Assembly: GCF_002760655.1 (NCBI RefSeq)
Contig: NZ_PDOC01000013.1
Location: 62,001-126,000, forward strand
Source of the DNA: Massilia eurypsychrophila
GTDB taxonomy: Bacteria; Pseudomonadota; Gammaproteobacteria; Burkholderiales; Burkholderiaceae_D
Reading direction: 5' to 3'
Length of the DNA: 64,000 nucleotides
Part shown: one piece after another, positions 1 to 7,128 of the stretch
How the letters are laid out: each line of letters opens with the position of its first letter
Numbering within the stretch: the first letter of the stretch is position 1
Made by a program: the position numbers and the translations under genes
The notes under the pieces: generated by a model
The model's database searches: none
The model's input: the letters and a program-made list of their open reading frames with translations, nothing else
Told to the model about the DNA's origin: nothing

Positions 1-2
1 CG

Positions 3-152
3 GTCGATATGCACTACCGCGAGCTGGGCGTTGAGCACGTCGTGACCCTGGTGGTTGGAGACGTGTTTTTCGCGCACGTGGGATGTGAGCACGTCGCACA
101 TCCTCGCGGAGAAGCACGCATTTTGGTTGTTGAACGTGACGGAAGCATCTGA
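3..152 (+). CDS. C-terminal end of an unidentified protein (partial)
   Basis: An open frame enters from the left edge and ends at TGA 150-152, giving 49 residues that finish in RILVVERDGSI. I do not recognise the family. The fragment has no stop from base 3 onward and a mixed hydrophobic/charged composition compatible with the end of a globular domain. With so little sequence it could also be a chance frame. The upstream part lies outside the window. Confidence 0.3.
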   Translation, partial: VDMHYRELGVEHVVTLVVGDVFFAHVGCEHVAHPRGEARILVVERDGSI

Positions 153-463
153 TCTCGCTACGCTGTCTTCCAAGGGCATCACCTATGTGATGTTGGGCTC
201 AATCATGCTCAGCCATTTTTAGGTATCGGCACCTGCAGCGTCGCGCCGGCCGCTTCCCGTACGTCGGCCCAATCGAGCAGCGCCTTGAACAGCGGTTTGG
301 CTGGGGCAGCATGCGCGCTGGCTGTACCGGATGACGCCACCTGATCAAAGGGCGCCAGTAGCAGCCAGCAGGTCCAGGACCAGGACCAGCCAAACGCCAA
401 CGCAAAAACAGCGTCAGATTCTTCAACGGCAGCGCGTAGGCCAGCCGTGAAGGAAAACGCTGC
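153..463. other. no confident gene
   Basis: This stretch of about 310 bases holds only short frames. A minus-strand frame ending near 209 encodes a tryptophan-rich hydrophobic run followed by an alanine-rich tail, but it has only non-ATG starts and no ribosome binding site. It may be a remnant of a small membrane protein. I see no hairpin with a T-tract and no repeat here. Confidence 0.4.
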
Positions 464-823
464 TCAGCTGGACGCGGAAAATTCTTCGAATGCCGCCAAC
501 GCGTTGGCCGAATACATTGCCGATGGCCCGCCGCCCATGTAGATCGCCATCCCGAGGGCCTCTTCGAGTTCGGCTTTGGTGGTGCCCAGCCTCACCAGGG
601 CCTGGACATGAAATCCGATGCATGCATCGCAATGGGCTGCGACGCCCAAGGCCAGCGCAATCAGTTCCTTGGTCTTCCTGTCAAGGGCGCCGTCACGCGA
701 TGCGGCTCTTGCCAGGTCGCCAAACCCTTTCATTACATCGGGCAGGTCGTTGCGCAGTGTGGCCAGTTGTTTCGACACCGATGCGGTCAGTTCGCCGTAG
801 CCTTTTGGAGCGGTGCTCATCAT
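464..823 (-). CDS. carboxymuconolactone decarboxylase (AhpD-like) family protein
   Basis: The 119-residue protein carries the AhpD/CMD signature HCDACIGFH, a CxxC pair followed by histidine, which in this family is the redox or peroxidase-like active site. The rest is the usual all-helical CMD domain, ending in an alanine-rich helix. I chose the ATG at 823 because it overlaps the stop of the upstream DUF2892 gene as ATGA and has an AGGGA sequence five bases upstream, which indicates translational coupling. The role is probably thiol-peroxide or general oxidative-stress handling; the substrate is unknown. It lies downstream of the cytochrome bd operon on the same strand. Confidence 0.85.
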   Translation of the reverse strand: MMSTAPKGYGELTASVSKQLATLRNDLPDVMKGFGDLARAASRDGALDRKTKELIALALGVAAHCDACIGFHVQALVRLGTTKAELEEALGMAIYMGGGPSAMYSANALAAFEEFSASS

Positions 824-1032
824 TTTTTCCCTTTGGGCGTGTTGGTTCGCATCGGGCAGGTACGTATGCCAAACGGCAAATAGGCAGGGCAGAAGCGAAA
901 GATACCCGTTGCCAAAGGTATCACGCCGACCCAGCCCCACGTGCCAATCGCGCCGGATAAGGTGGCAGCGATCAGGCCCAGGCCGGCCAGGATGCGGATT
1001 GTGCGGTCAATACTTCCCAAGTTTGCTTGCAT
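820..1032 (-). CDS. DUF2892 small membrane protein
   Basis: This 70-residue protein starts like other DUF2892 members (SIDRTIR, then a glycine-rich hydrophobic helix). It has two membrane segments at about residues 12-30 and 33-48 and a conserved tail FCPAYLPFGIRTC with two cysteines. DUF2892 is the membrane part of YgaP-type rhodanese proteins, so a link to sulfane-sulfur chemistry is possible but not shown. The start has AGAGGA a few bases upstream. A close paralogue lies at 13789-13980. The gene overlaps the CMD gene by four bases. Confidence 0.8.
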   Translation of the reverse strand: MQANLGSIDRTIRILAGLGLIAATLSGAIGTWGWVGVIPLATGIFRFCPAYLPFGIRTCPMRTNTPKGKK

Positions 1033-1184
1033 GATTTTCCTCTTGATTTTGAAATGGCGTGAAGTGCTGTTGAGACTGATTATAAAAACTTGTTAATGCT
1101 TGAATATGGCAAGTAAGCAGTCGACCGGGGCAACAGTCGGCATGGATGTGCTGTGGCTTGCTCGGCTCAGTCGTATTGGTCGCC

Positions 1185-1472
1185 TCAATGTGAAAACCTC
1201 AGTGCCCCGGACAGCACCAGCGCCGCCAGGCAAGTCCAGCCGGAAAACAGCCAGCGCCAGACAGGCGCGCGCGGGATGAACCCCACGCCGCGCACGAAGC
1301 CGGTGCTCATCGCCACCAGCAAGGCGGTGACAAGGCCATGGTCGACGTTGCCGCCAAGGTCCGCCAGCATCGGGGGGTACAGGGTGCACGCGAGCATGAT
1401 TGCCACTGCGACGGTCAAACTCGGCGCGTGAATGCGCGAGGCAGCGGGGGTGGACGGGGCGCGCGCGATCAT
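1185..1472 (-). CDS. ybgE: cyd operon YbgE-like membrane protein
   Basis: A 95-residue hydrophobic protein with three predicted membrane helices, placed directly after cydX, where YbgE-family proteins of the cytochrome bd operon normally sit. Its ATG overlaps the cydX stop (ATGA), so it is translated in series with the oxidase genes. YbgE has no defined catalytic role and is thought to be accessory. Identification rests on position, size and hydrophobicity more than on a strong motif. Confidence 0.65.
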   Translation of the reverse strand: MIARAPSTPAASRIHAPSLTVAVAIMLACTLYPPMLADLGGNVDHGLVTALLVAMSTGFVRGVGFIPRAPVWRWLFSGWTCLAALVLSGALRFSH

Positions 1473-1591
1473 GGTCCTGCCTCGTCGCCCCGGGCCATCG
1501 ACCGGCCGGCTTCGTTCTCACCCCACATCGCATTCAAGATAGCCAGCGACAATGCAAACCCGACTCCGAGCACCCAGGCGAAATACCACAT
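1469..1591 (-). CDS. cydX: cytochrome bd oxidase small subunit CydX
   Basis: A 40-residue protein beginning MWYFAWVLGVGFALSLAILN, the hallmark of CydX: one membrane helix with the N-terminal W-Y-F-x-W signature. CydX binds the CydA/CydB oxidase and stabilises its hemes. The start has AAGGAAA just upstream, and the gene sits 27 bases after cydB and overlaps ybgE by four bases. Its charged tail (GENEAGRS and onward) is typical of the family. Confidence 0.92.
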   Translation of the reverse strand: MWYFAWVLGVGFALSLAILNAMWGENEAGRSMARGDEAGP

Positions 1592-1618
1592 GATGTTTCC
1601 TTTTTAATTGAACGGCTG

Positions 1619-2755
1619 TCAGTAAGCGGAATGCTCATTGGCTTCGATGTGCGCAACCGTCACCTTGCCGCGCATGACCCGATACGCCCAGGAGGTGTAC
1701 ACCACGATCAGCGGCAGGAAGATCAGCGTGGCCCAGAACATGATCGCCAGGCTCAGATGGCTCGAGACGCTGTCCCACACGGTCAGGCTGGCGGCCGGCA
1801 TCGACGACGACGGCATGATGAAGGGGAACATCGATGCACCAGCGGTGCCGATCACGCCTACCACCGCCATCGACGAAGCCGCGAACGCGCCGAGCGTGTG
1901 GCGCGACAGCAGCAGCGCTGCCGCCGTGACCGCGCCCGCCAGGCCCAGCACCGGCAGCAACCAGAGCAGCGGTTGGCGAGCGTAATTGGCCATCCAGGCC
2001 CCCGCTTCGCGCACCACCGACTTGGCGAGGATGTCCGGCAGCGCACCGCTATCGATTGCCGACGTGATGCGGTAGCCTTCGATCGATTGCAACCACCAGC
2101 CGGCGGCCACGAAGGCGCACAGCAGAATGATCGCCGCGCCAACCGCGCCCTTGATGGCGCGCGCCTGGATCGCGCCTTCGGTCCGGTGCGCCAGGTAGGT
2201 GCCGCCCTGCAGGGTGATCATCGCGCTGCTGACGACGCCGGTCAGCAAGGCAAACGGATTGAGCAGCTGCCAGAAGCTGCCGGTGTAAGTGGAGACCAGG
2301 TAATCGTCGAACTGGAAAGGGACGCCTTGCAGCAAGTTGCCGAAGGCGATGCCAAACACCAGCGGCGGTACCGCGCCGCCGATGAACAGGCCCCAGTCCC
2401 AGGTGCTGCGCCAGGCCGCATTGTGGATCTTGCTGCGATAGTCGAAGCCGACCGGACGAAAGAACAGCGCCCACAGCACCAGCATCATGGCCCAGTAGAA
2501 GCCACTGAACGCGGTTGCATACACAACCGGCCAGGCGGCGAACAGCGCGCCGCCGGCGGTGATGAACCAGACCTGGTTGCCATCCCAGTGCGGGCCGACC
2601 GTATTGATGACGACGCGCCGCTCGATGTCGCCGCGCCCGACGAAAGGCAGCAGGGTGCCGACTCCCATGTCGTGCCCATCCATGATGGCGAATCCGATCA
2701 GCAGCGCGCCGACCAGCAGCCACCAGATGATCTTCAAGGTGGAATAGTCAAGCAT
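1619..2755 (-). CDS. cydB: cytochrome bd ubiquinol oxidase subunit II
   Basis: This 378-residue polytopic membrane protein matches CydB in length and features: a first helix ending in DGHDMGVGTLLPFVG and a following histidine/arginine-containing region. With CydA it forms the high-affinity bd oxidase, which takes electrons from ubiquinol to oxygen without pumping protons and supports respiration at low oxygen or in the presence of sulfide. Its start overlaps the end of cydA by eight bases, so the two subunits are translationally coupled. Confidence 0.96.
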   Translation of the reverse strand: MLDYSTLKIIWWLLVGALLIGFAIMDGHDMGVGTLLPFVGRGDIERRVVINTVGPHWDGNQVWFITAGGALFAAWPVVYATAFSGFYWAMMLVLWALFFRPVGFDYRSKIHNAAWRSTWDWGLFIGGAVPPLVFGIAFGNLLQGVPFQFDDYLVSTYTGSFWQLLNPFALLTGVVSSAMITLQGGTYLAHRTEGAIQARAIKGAVGAAIILLCAFVAAGWWLQSIEGYRITSAIDSGALPDILAKSVVREAGAWMANYARQPLLWLLPVLGLAGAVTAAALLLSRHTLGAFAASSMAVVGVIGTAGASMFPFIMPSSSMPAASLTVWDSVSSHLSLAIMFWATLIFLPLIVVYTSWAYRVMRGKVTVAHIEANEHSAY

Positions 2756-4319
2756 GCAGCGCCTCCTTCAAACTAGCGTGGTGCGCGTAGCGACCGGTGC
2801 CCAGGCTGCCGGGTCCCTGGCGCGCGAATTTAACCATCAAGAACACTTCAACGATCAGCAAGACGGTGTAGAAGGCGATGAAGCCGGCCAGGGAACCGTA
2901 CAGGTTGCCGACGCTGAGGGTGGACACGCTCATGTGGGTCGGCAGCACGCCGTAGATGGTCCAGGGCTGGCGCCCATATTCGGCGACGAACCAGCCCAGT
3001 TCGCAGGCAAGCCACGGTGCCGGCAGCATCCACAGCGCCCAGCGCAGCAGCCAGGGGCGCTGCGTGCAGTCGGACCTGAGTGTGCTCCAGAAGGCCAGCG
3101 CGAACAGCAGCAGCATGGCGAAGCCGAGGCCGACCATGAGGCGAAATGCCCAGAACATCGGCGTCACACGCGGCACGGTATCGTTGACGGCACGCTCGAT
3201 GATGGCCGGCGTAGCCTGGTTGACGTCGACGACGTATTTCTTCAGCAGCAGGCCGAAACCGAGGTCGGCCTTGTATTGCTCGAATGCCCGCCGCGCCGCC
3301 GGATCGGCGCGATGCTTGCGCAAGGTCTCCAGGGCATTGACCGCGATGATGCCGCGCACGATGCCGGCCCGGTTCTTCTGCTTGATGTCGTGGATGCCGG
3401 GAATCTGCTTGCTGGCCGAGCGCGTGCCGATCAGGCCCATCACCCAGGGGATCTCGACTTCCCAGTTGTTCTTCGACTCCGCTTCGTTGATGCTGGCCAC
3501 CAGCGTCAGGCTGGCCGGCGCCGGCCGCGTTTCCCACATCGCTTCCATGGCTGCCATTTTCGTTTCCTGGGCCTCGCCGACCGTGTAGCCCGACTCGTCG
3601 CCCAGCACGATCACGCTCAGCACCGACGCCAGGCCGAACGCCGCGGCCACCCGAAAGCTGCGCCTGGCAAATTCGACGTCGCGCTTGTTGAGCAAGTACC
3701 AACTCGATATGGACAGCACAAACATCGACCCGGTGACGTAGCCGGCTGAAACCGTATGCACGAACTTGGCCTGGGCCACCGGATTGAACACGACCGCCCA
3801 GAAGTCGACCATCTCCATGCGCATCGTTAAATAGCTGAACTCCGAGCCGACCGGATTTTGCATCCAGCCGTTGGCGATCAGGATCCACAGCGCCGACAGG
3901 TTGGTACCGATGGCCATCAGCAGCGTCACAAGCAAATGGTGCTCTTTACGGAGCCGATCCCAGCCGAAGAAGAACAGGCCGATCATGGTCGATTCGAGGA
4001 AGAAGGCCATCATGCCTTCGATCGCCAGCGGGGCGCCGAAGATGTCGCCCACATAGTGCGAATAGTATGCCCAGTTGGTACCGAACTGGAACTCGAGGGT
4101 GATGCCGGTGGTGACGCCAAGGGCGAAATTAATGCCGAACAGCTTGCCCCAGAATCGGGTCATGTCTTTCCAGATGACCTTGCCGGTCATCACATACACG
4201 CTCTCCATGATGACCAGCAGCCACACCATGCCCACGGTGAGCGGCACAAACAGGAAGTGGTACATCGCGGTGGCTGCAAACTGCAGCCGTGACAAGTCCA
4301 CCAGTTGTTCTGAAATCAC
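2748..4319 (-). CDS. cydA: cytochrome bd ubiquinol oxidase subunit I
   Basis: CydA carries the three hemes and the quinol site. The 523-residue length matches the long-Q-loop, E. coli-like class. Visible marks are the early heme-ligand histidine in MYHFLFVPLTVG, the GSEFSYLTMRMEM region and the GRQPW signature. I use the GTG at 4319: it is preceded by AAGGAG and overlaps the stop of cydP as GTGA, whereas the longer open frame runs back into cydP in another frame. The nearby sulfide-oxidation genes fit a sulfide-insensitive oxidase, although that coupling is inference. Confidence 0.96.
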   Translation of the reverse strand: MISEQLVDLSRLQFAATAMYHFLFVPLTVGMVWLLVIMESVYVMTGKVIWKDMTRFWGKLFGINFALGVTTGITLEFQFGTNWAYYSHYVGDIFGAPLAIEGMMAFFLESTMIGLFFFGWDRLRKEHHLLVTLLMAIGTNLSALWILIANGWMQNPVGSEFSYLTMRMEMVDFWAVVFNPVAQAKFVHTVSAGYVTGSMFVLSISSWYLLNKRDVEFARRSFRVAAAFGLASVLSVIVLGDESGYTVGEAQETKMAAMEAMWETRPAPASLTLVASINEAESKNNWEVEIPWVMGLIGTRSASKQIPGIHDIKQKNRAGIVRGIIAVNALETLRKHRADPAARRAFEQYKADLGFGLLLKKYVVDVNQATPAIIERAVNDTVPRVTPMFWAFRLMVGLGFAMLLLFALAFWSTLRSDCTQRPWLLRWALWMLPAPWLACELGWFVAEYGRQPWTIYGVLPTHMSVSTLSVGNLYGSLAGFIAFYTVLLIVEVFLMVKFARQGPGSLGTGRYAHHASLKEALHA

Positions 4320-4516
4320 TTGCTTTCTCCTTGAGTCGGGACGGTTGTACCGAGACGCTCGCCAATGGCGTCCGCATCGACACCGACCCGCCCGTCGCGG
4401 ATGAACAGCGACCACAACACGCCAAGCACTACCAGCTTGATCAGCACGGCGATTGTCAGGTGGCGTAACAGGCGTTTGTCGAGACCGGTCATGCCAACGA
4501 CTAACGCACGTTTCAT
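4316..4516 (-). CDS. cydP: cytochrome bd putative small subunit CydP
   Basis: A 66-residue protein with a single membrane helix (about residues 18-40) preceded by basic residues, located immediately before cydA with a GTGA stop/start overlap. This is the position and architecture of CydP, the small protein encoded upstream of cydAB in many proteobacteria. It is the first gene of the cydP-cydA-cydB-cydX-ybgE operon, so the operon promoter should lie between 4517 and 4660. I could not identify an FNR or ArcA site there. Confidence 0.8.
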   Translation of the reverse strand: MKRALVVGMTGLDKRLLRHLTIAVLIKLVVLGVLWSLFIRDGRVGVDADAIGERLGTTVPTQGESK

Positions 4517-4607
4517 GCCAACGGCATTGAGCGTGAATTTAGTGATTTAAAACAATGACTTGCGGGATGTTGTTGGGCCAGCGAGTGTGGCCCGATGTCG
4601 GCGGTAC

Positions 4608-4632
4608 GCTGCCAATCTGGGAGTCTGGCAGC
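4608..4632. repeat. inverted repeat between fisR and cydP
   Basis: Seven-base arms GCTGCCA and TGGCAGC are separated by eleven bases, just beyond the end of the sigma-54 regulator gene. There is no T-tract on either strand, so a Rho-independent terminator is unlikely. The half-sites resemble the core of the 6038-6057 palindrome but with a wider gap. It could be a weak hairpin or a regulator site upstream of cydP. Confidence 0.35.
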
Positions 4633-4660
4633 GCTTGGCAGTGACTGCGAGGTCCGGCGC

Positions 4661-5983
4661 TCAGGCCAGCCCTTGTGCTTTCAAGCGCCGGTACAGCGTG
4701 CGTTCGCTGATGCCGAGGTGGGCGGCAAGCTCGGCGCGGGTGCCGCCGAACGTGGCGGCGATTGGCGCCGGCGACGCTGAGTCGGCGTGGCGCGGCATTG
4801 GCGGCGCGCGCAGCTGGCCGTCTGGCACGGCGGGAAGGTGCTCGACCCGGATCACGCCGTCGTCGGCAAACAGCCGGGCGCGTTCCAGGACGTTGCGCAA
4901 TTCGCGGACGTTGCCTGGCCACGCGCGCTGTTGCAATTGCGTCAGGGCGCCGGCATCAATCGTCAGCTTGCGCTTGCCGGCGCCGGCGCGTTGAAGGAAG
5001 GAATTGATCAGCAGGGCGATGTCTTCGGCACGCTCGCGCAAGGGCGGCAGCTGAATCGGAAAGGCACTGATGCGGTAGTAGAGGTCCTGGCGGAACAGCC
5101 CCTGCGCCATCATCTGCTCGAGCGGCTTGTGGGTCGCGGCCACCAGGCGGAAATTGGCATGCAAGGTTTCGACGCCGCCGACGCGCCGGTAGGTGCCCGA
5201 TTCGATCAGGCGCAGCAGCTTGACCTGCATCGCCAACGGAATGTCGCCTATTTCATCGAGAAACAGCGTGCCGCCCTGGGCCGTCTCGACCAGCCCCGGC
5301 TTGCGTGTGGTGGCGCCGGTGAACGCGCCTTTTTCATGGCCGAACAGTTCGCTTTCGAACAGCGTTTCGGTTAATCCCGAGCAATCGACGACAACGAACG
5401 GGCCGCTGGCGCGCTCGCTCGTTTCATGCACGGCGCGCGCGAACAGTTCCTTGCCGGTGCCCGACTCGCCCAGCAGCAGCACCGGCAACATCGACGGCGC
5501 CACCCGCTGCAGGGCCGCCAGGGCCAGATTGAAAGCCGGCGAGCGGCCGACCAGGCCGTCGTCGCTGGGCCGCGCCGAGGCGCTGCGCACCACCGACAGC
5601 CGTTCCACGTAGGCCGTGATCGCGCCGCGCTGGTCAAGAATCGGACGCAATTCCACTTCAACGTGCTCGGGACCGCGCGGGGTATGGTGGATGTGCAGGA
5701 CGCGATCGGGGCCACGCATCTCCTGCGCCTTCTTCATTGGACAATGCTCGCCGGCCTGGTCGCACGGCACATCGTAATGATGCGAGATCCGGTAGCATTT
5801 TTGGCCGATGTACGGCTGGTCGACACTGCCGAACTGGCGCTGGTACGCGGTGTTGGCCGCCAGGATGTTGTAGTCCGGGTCGAGCACAATCATCGGCTGC
5901 GCCTCGTGTTCCAGAAACGAGATCAGCGACTGCACCTGCGAAGGTTGTAGCGGCGAATCGACGCCAGGTAGGGTGGGGGACAT
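4661..5983 (-). CDS. fisR: sigma-54-dependent sulfane-sulfur-responsive regulator, FisR type
   Basis: The 440-residue protein has an N-terminal PAS-like sensor (about 20-130), an AAA+ sigma-54 activation domain with Walker A GESGTGKE and the sigma-54 contact loop GAFTGA, and a C-terminal Fis-type helix-turn-helix ([18 protein letters not shown]). The sensor has three cysteines at 63, 74 and 81. Their 11/7 spacing is the one described for Cupriavidus FisR (C53/C64/C71), where persulfide modification activates transcription of sulfide-oxidation genes. The divergent neighbours are a persulfide dioxygenase and an SQR fusion, which fits that role. I use the ATG at 5983 rather than the longer frame to 6058, which would run across the palindromic operator. 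Confidence 0.88.
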   Translation of the reverse strand: MSPTLPGVDSPLQPSQVQSLISFLEHEAQPMIVLDPDYNILAANTAYQRQFGSVDQPYIGQKCYRISHHYDVPCDQAGEHCPMKKAQEMRGPDRVLHIHHTPRGPEHVEVELRPILDQRGAITAYVERLSVVRSASARPSDDGLVGRSPAFNLALAALQRVAPSMLPVLLLGESGTGKELFARAVHETSERASGPFVVVDCSGLTETLFESELFGHEKGAFTGATTRKPGLVETAQGGTLFLDEIGDIPLAMQVKLLRLIESGTYRRVGGVETLHANFRLVAATHKPLEQMMAQGLFRQDLYYRISAFPIQLPPLRERAEDIALLINSFLQRAGAGKRKLTIDAGALTQLQQRAWPGNVRELRNVLERARLFADDGVIRVEHLPAVPDGQLRAPPMPRHADSASPAPIAATFGGTRAELAAHLGISERTLYRRLKAQGLA

Positions 5984-6037
5984 TGTTACTCCAGTCAGCG
6001 TTTTATCCTGCCACAGCGCTGCCATGGGTGTCAAGAG

Positions 6038-6057
6038 TGACTGCCAAATGGCAGTCA
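6038..6057. promoter_or_regulatory. perfect palindrome, probable FisR upstream activator site
   Basis: TGACTGCCAAATGGCAGTCA is a 20-base perfect palindrome (8-base arms, AAAT centre) in the divergent region. It lies about 100 bases upstream of the sigma-54 promoter of the persulfide dioxygenase gene and 55 bases upstream of fisR, the usual place for an enhancer-type activator site. Binding by FisR is inferred from position. Confidence 0.75.
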
Positions 6058-6147
6058 ATCATAGCCAGTTCGATGCACCTTTTTCGATTCAATAAAAAAA
6101 TTCAATCAAATCAATCACCTGCGTTCGATCGCGACGCCGCCTTTCGG

Positions 6148-6163
6148 TGGCACATTTTTTGCA
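6148..6163 (+). promoter_or_regulatory. sigma-54 (-24/-12) promoter
   Basis: TGGCACATTTTTTGCA matches the RpoN consensus (TGGCAC-N5-TTGCA), with GG and GC exactly ten bases apart. It lies 54 bases upstream of the persulfide dioxygenase start and downstream of the palindrome at 6038-6057. This agrees with control by the adjacent sigma-54 activator. Confidence 0.9.
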
Positions 6164-6216
6164 CAACTGATGTTGTGAGTGCCCGCCGAGTCACCGTTCA
6201 AGGAGATCAACAGATC

Positions 6217-7098
6217 ATGAGTAGCGCACCGTTTTACGCAGAAGAGTTTTTCGATCCCGCCACCAGCACCATCAGTTATATCCTCCTCGACGCTGCTAGC
6301 CGTAGTTGCGCCGTGATCGACAGTGTGCTGGACTACGACCCGAAATCGGGCCGAACCGCCACGACGTCGGCCGACAAGTTGCTTGCCCGCGTGGCCGAGC
6401 TCGGCGCGAAGGTCGAATGGATCCTCGAAACCCATGTCCACGCGGATCATCTGACCGCGGCGCCGTACTTGCAAGAAAAGCTTGGCGGCAAGATCGGCAT
6501 TGGCCGGCACATTACGACCGTGCAGAAGGTGTTCGGCGACCTTTTCAATGTCGGCAGCGAGATGGCGCGTGACGGCAGCCAGTTCGACCACTTGTTCGAT
6601 AACGATGAACAGTTTGCGATCGGGACTCTGGAATGCCGTGCCCTGCACACGCCAGGACACACCCCGGCCTGCATGTCGTATGTCGTCAGCAGTGGCACGC
6701 ACAGGGCCGCCTTTGTCGGCGACACCTTGTTCATGCCGGACTACGGCAGCGCTCGGTGTGACTTTCCTGGCGGCGATGCGCGTACGCTATTTCGCTCAAT
6801 CAATAAACTGTTGAGTTTGCCGGAAGATACCTTGCTGTACATGTGCCACGATTACCAGCCCCATGGCCGCGAGGTGCAATTCGTCAGCACTGTCGCTGAC
6901 GAGCGGGCCAACAATATCCATGTCCGCAACGGCATCAGCGAGGAAGAGTTTGTTGCCATGCGCACCAGGCGCGACGCGACGATGGAAATGCCGATACTGA
7001 TCCTGCCGTCGGTTCAGGTCAATATGCGCGCCGGACATTTTCCGGAGCCCGAGGCAAACGGCACGCGTTACCTGAAAATCCCGCTCAACGTGGTCTGA
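6217..7098 (+). CDS. persulfide dioxygenase-type metallo-beta-lactamase-fold hydrolase
   Basis: A 293-residue MBL-fold protein of the ETHE1/Blh type. The metal motif THVHADH is at residues 72-78, followed by HTPGHTPAC and VGDTLF, which supply the further iron ligands. Family members oxidise glutathione persulfide to sulfite and glutathione in the cytoplasm. The ATG at 6217 is supported by AAGGAG 12 bases upstream and by the matching position of the family N-terminus (FDPATSTISYIL). It is the first gene after the sigma-54 promoter and is followed 30 bases later by the SQR fusion, so the operon would oxidise sulfide to persulfide and then to sulfite. Confidence 0.88.
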   Translation: MSSAPFYAEEFFDPATSTISYILLDAASRSCAVIDSVLDYDPKSGRTATTSADKLLARVAELGAKVEWILETHVHADHLTAAPYLQEKLGGKIGIGRHITTVQKVFGDLFNVGSEMARDGSQFDHLFDNDEQFAIGTLECRALHTPGHTPACMSYVVSSGTHRAAFVGDTLFMPDYGSARCDFPGGDARTLFRSINKLLSLPEDTLLYMCHDYQPHGREVQFVSTVADERANNIHVRNGISEEEFVAMRTRRDATMEMPILILPSVQVNMRAGHFPEPEANGTRYLKIPLNVV

Positions 7099-7128
7099 GC
7101 CATATACAAGAATATGACGGAGACAGCC

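Noticed and set aside
2754-3749. 331-residue plus-strand open frame opposite cydA
   Set aside because: Shadow of cydA; no known domain and no ribosome site.
4608-4632. Rho-independent terminator after fisR
   Set aside because: The inverted repeat is present, but there is no T-tract on either strand, so I list it only as a repeat.
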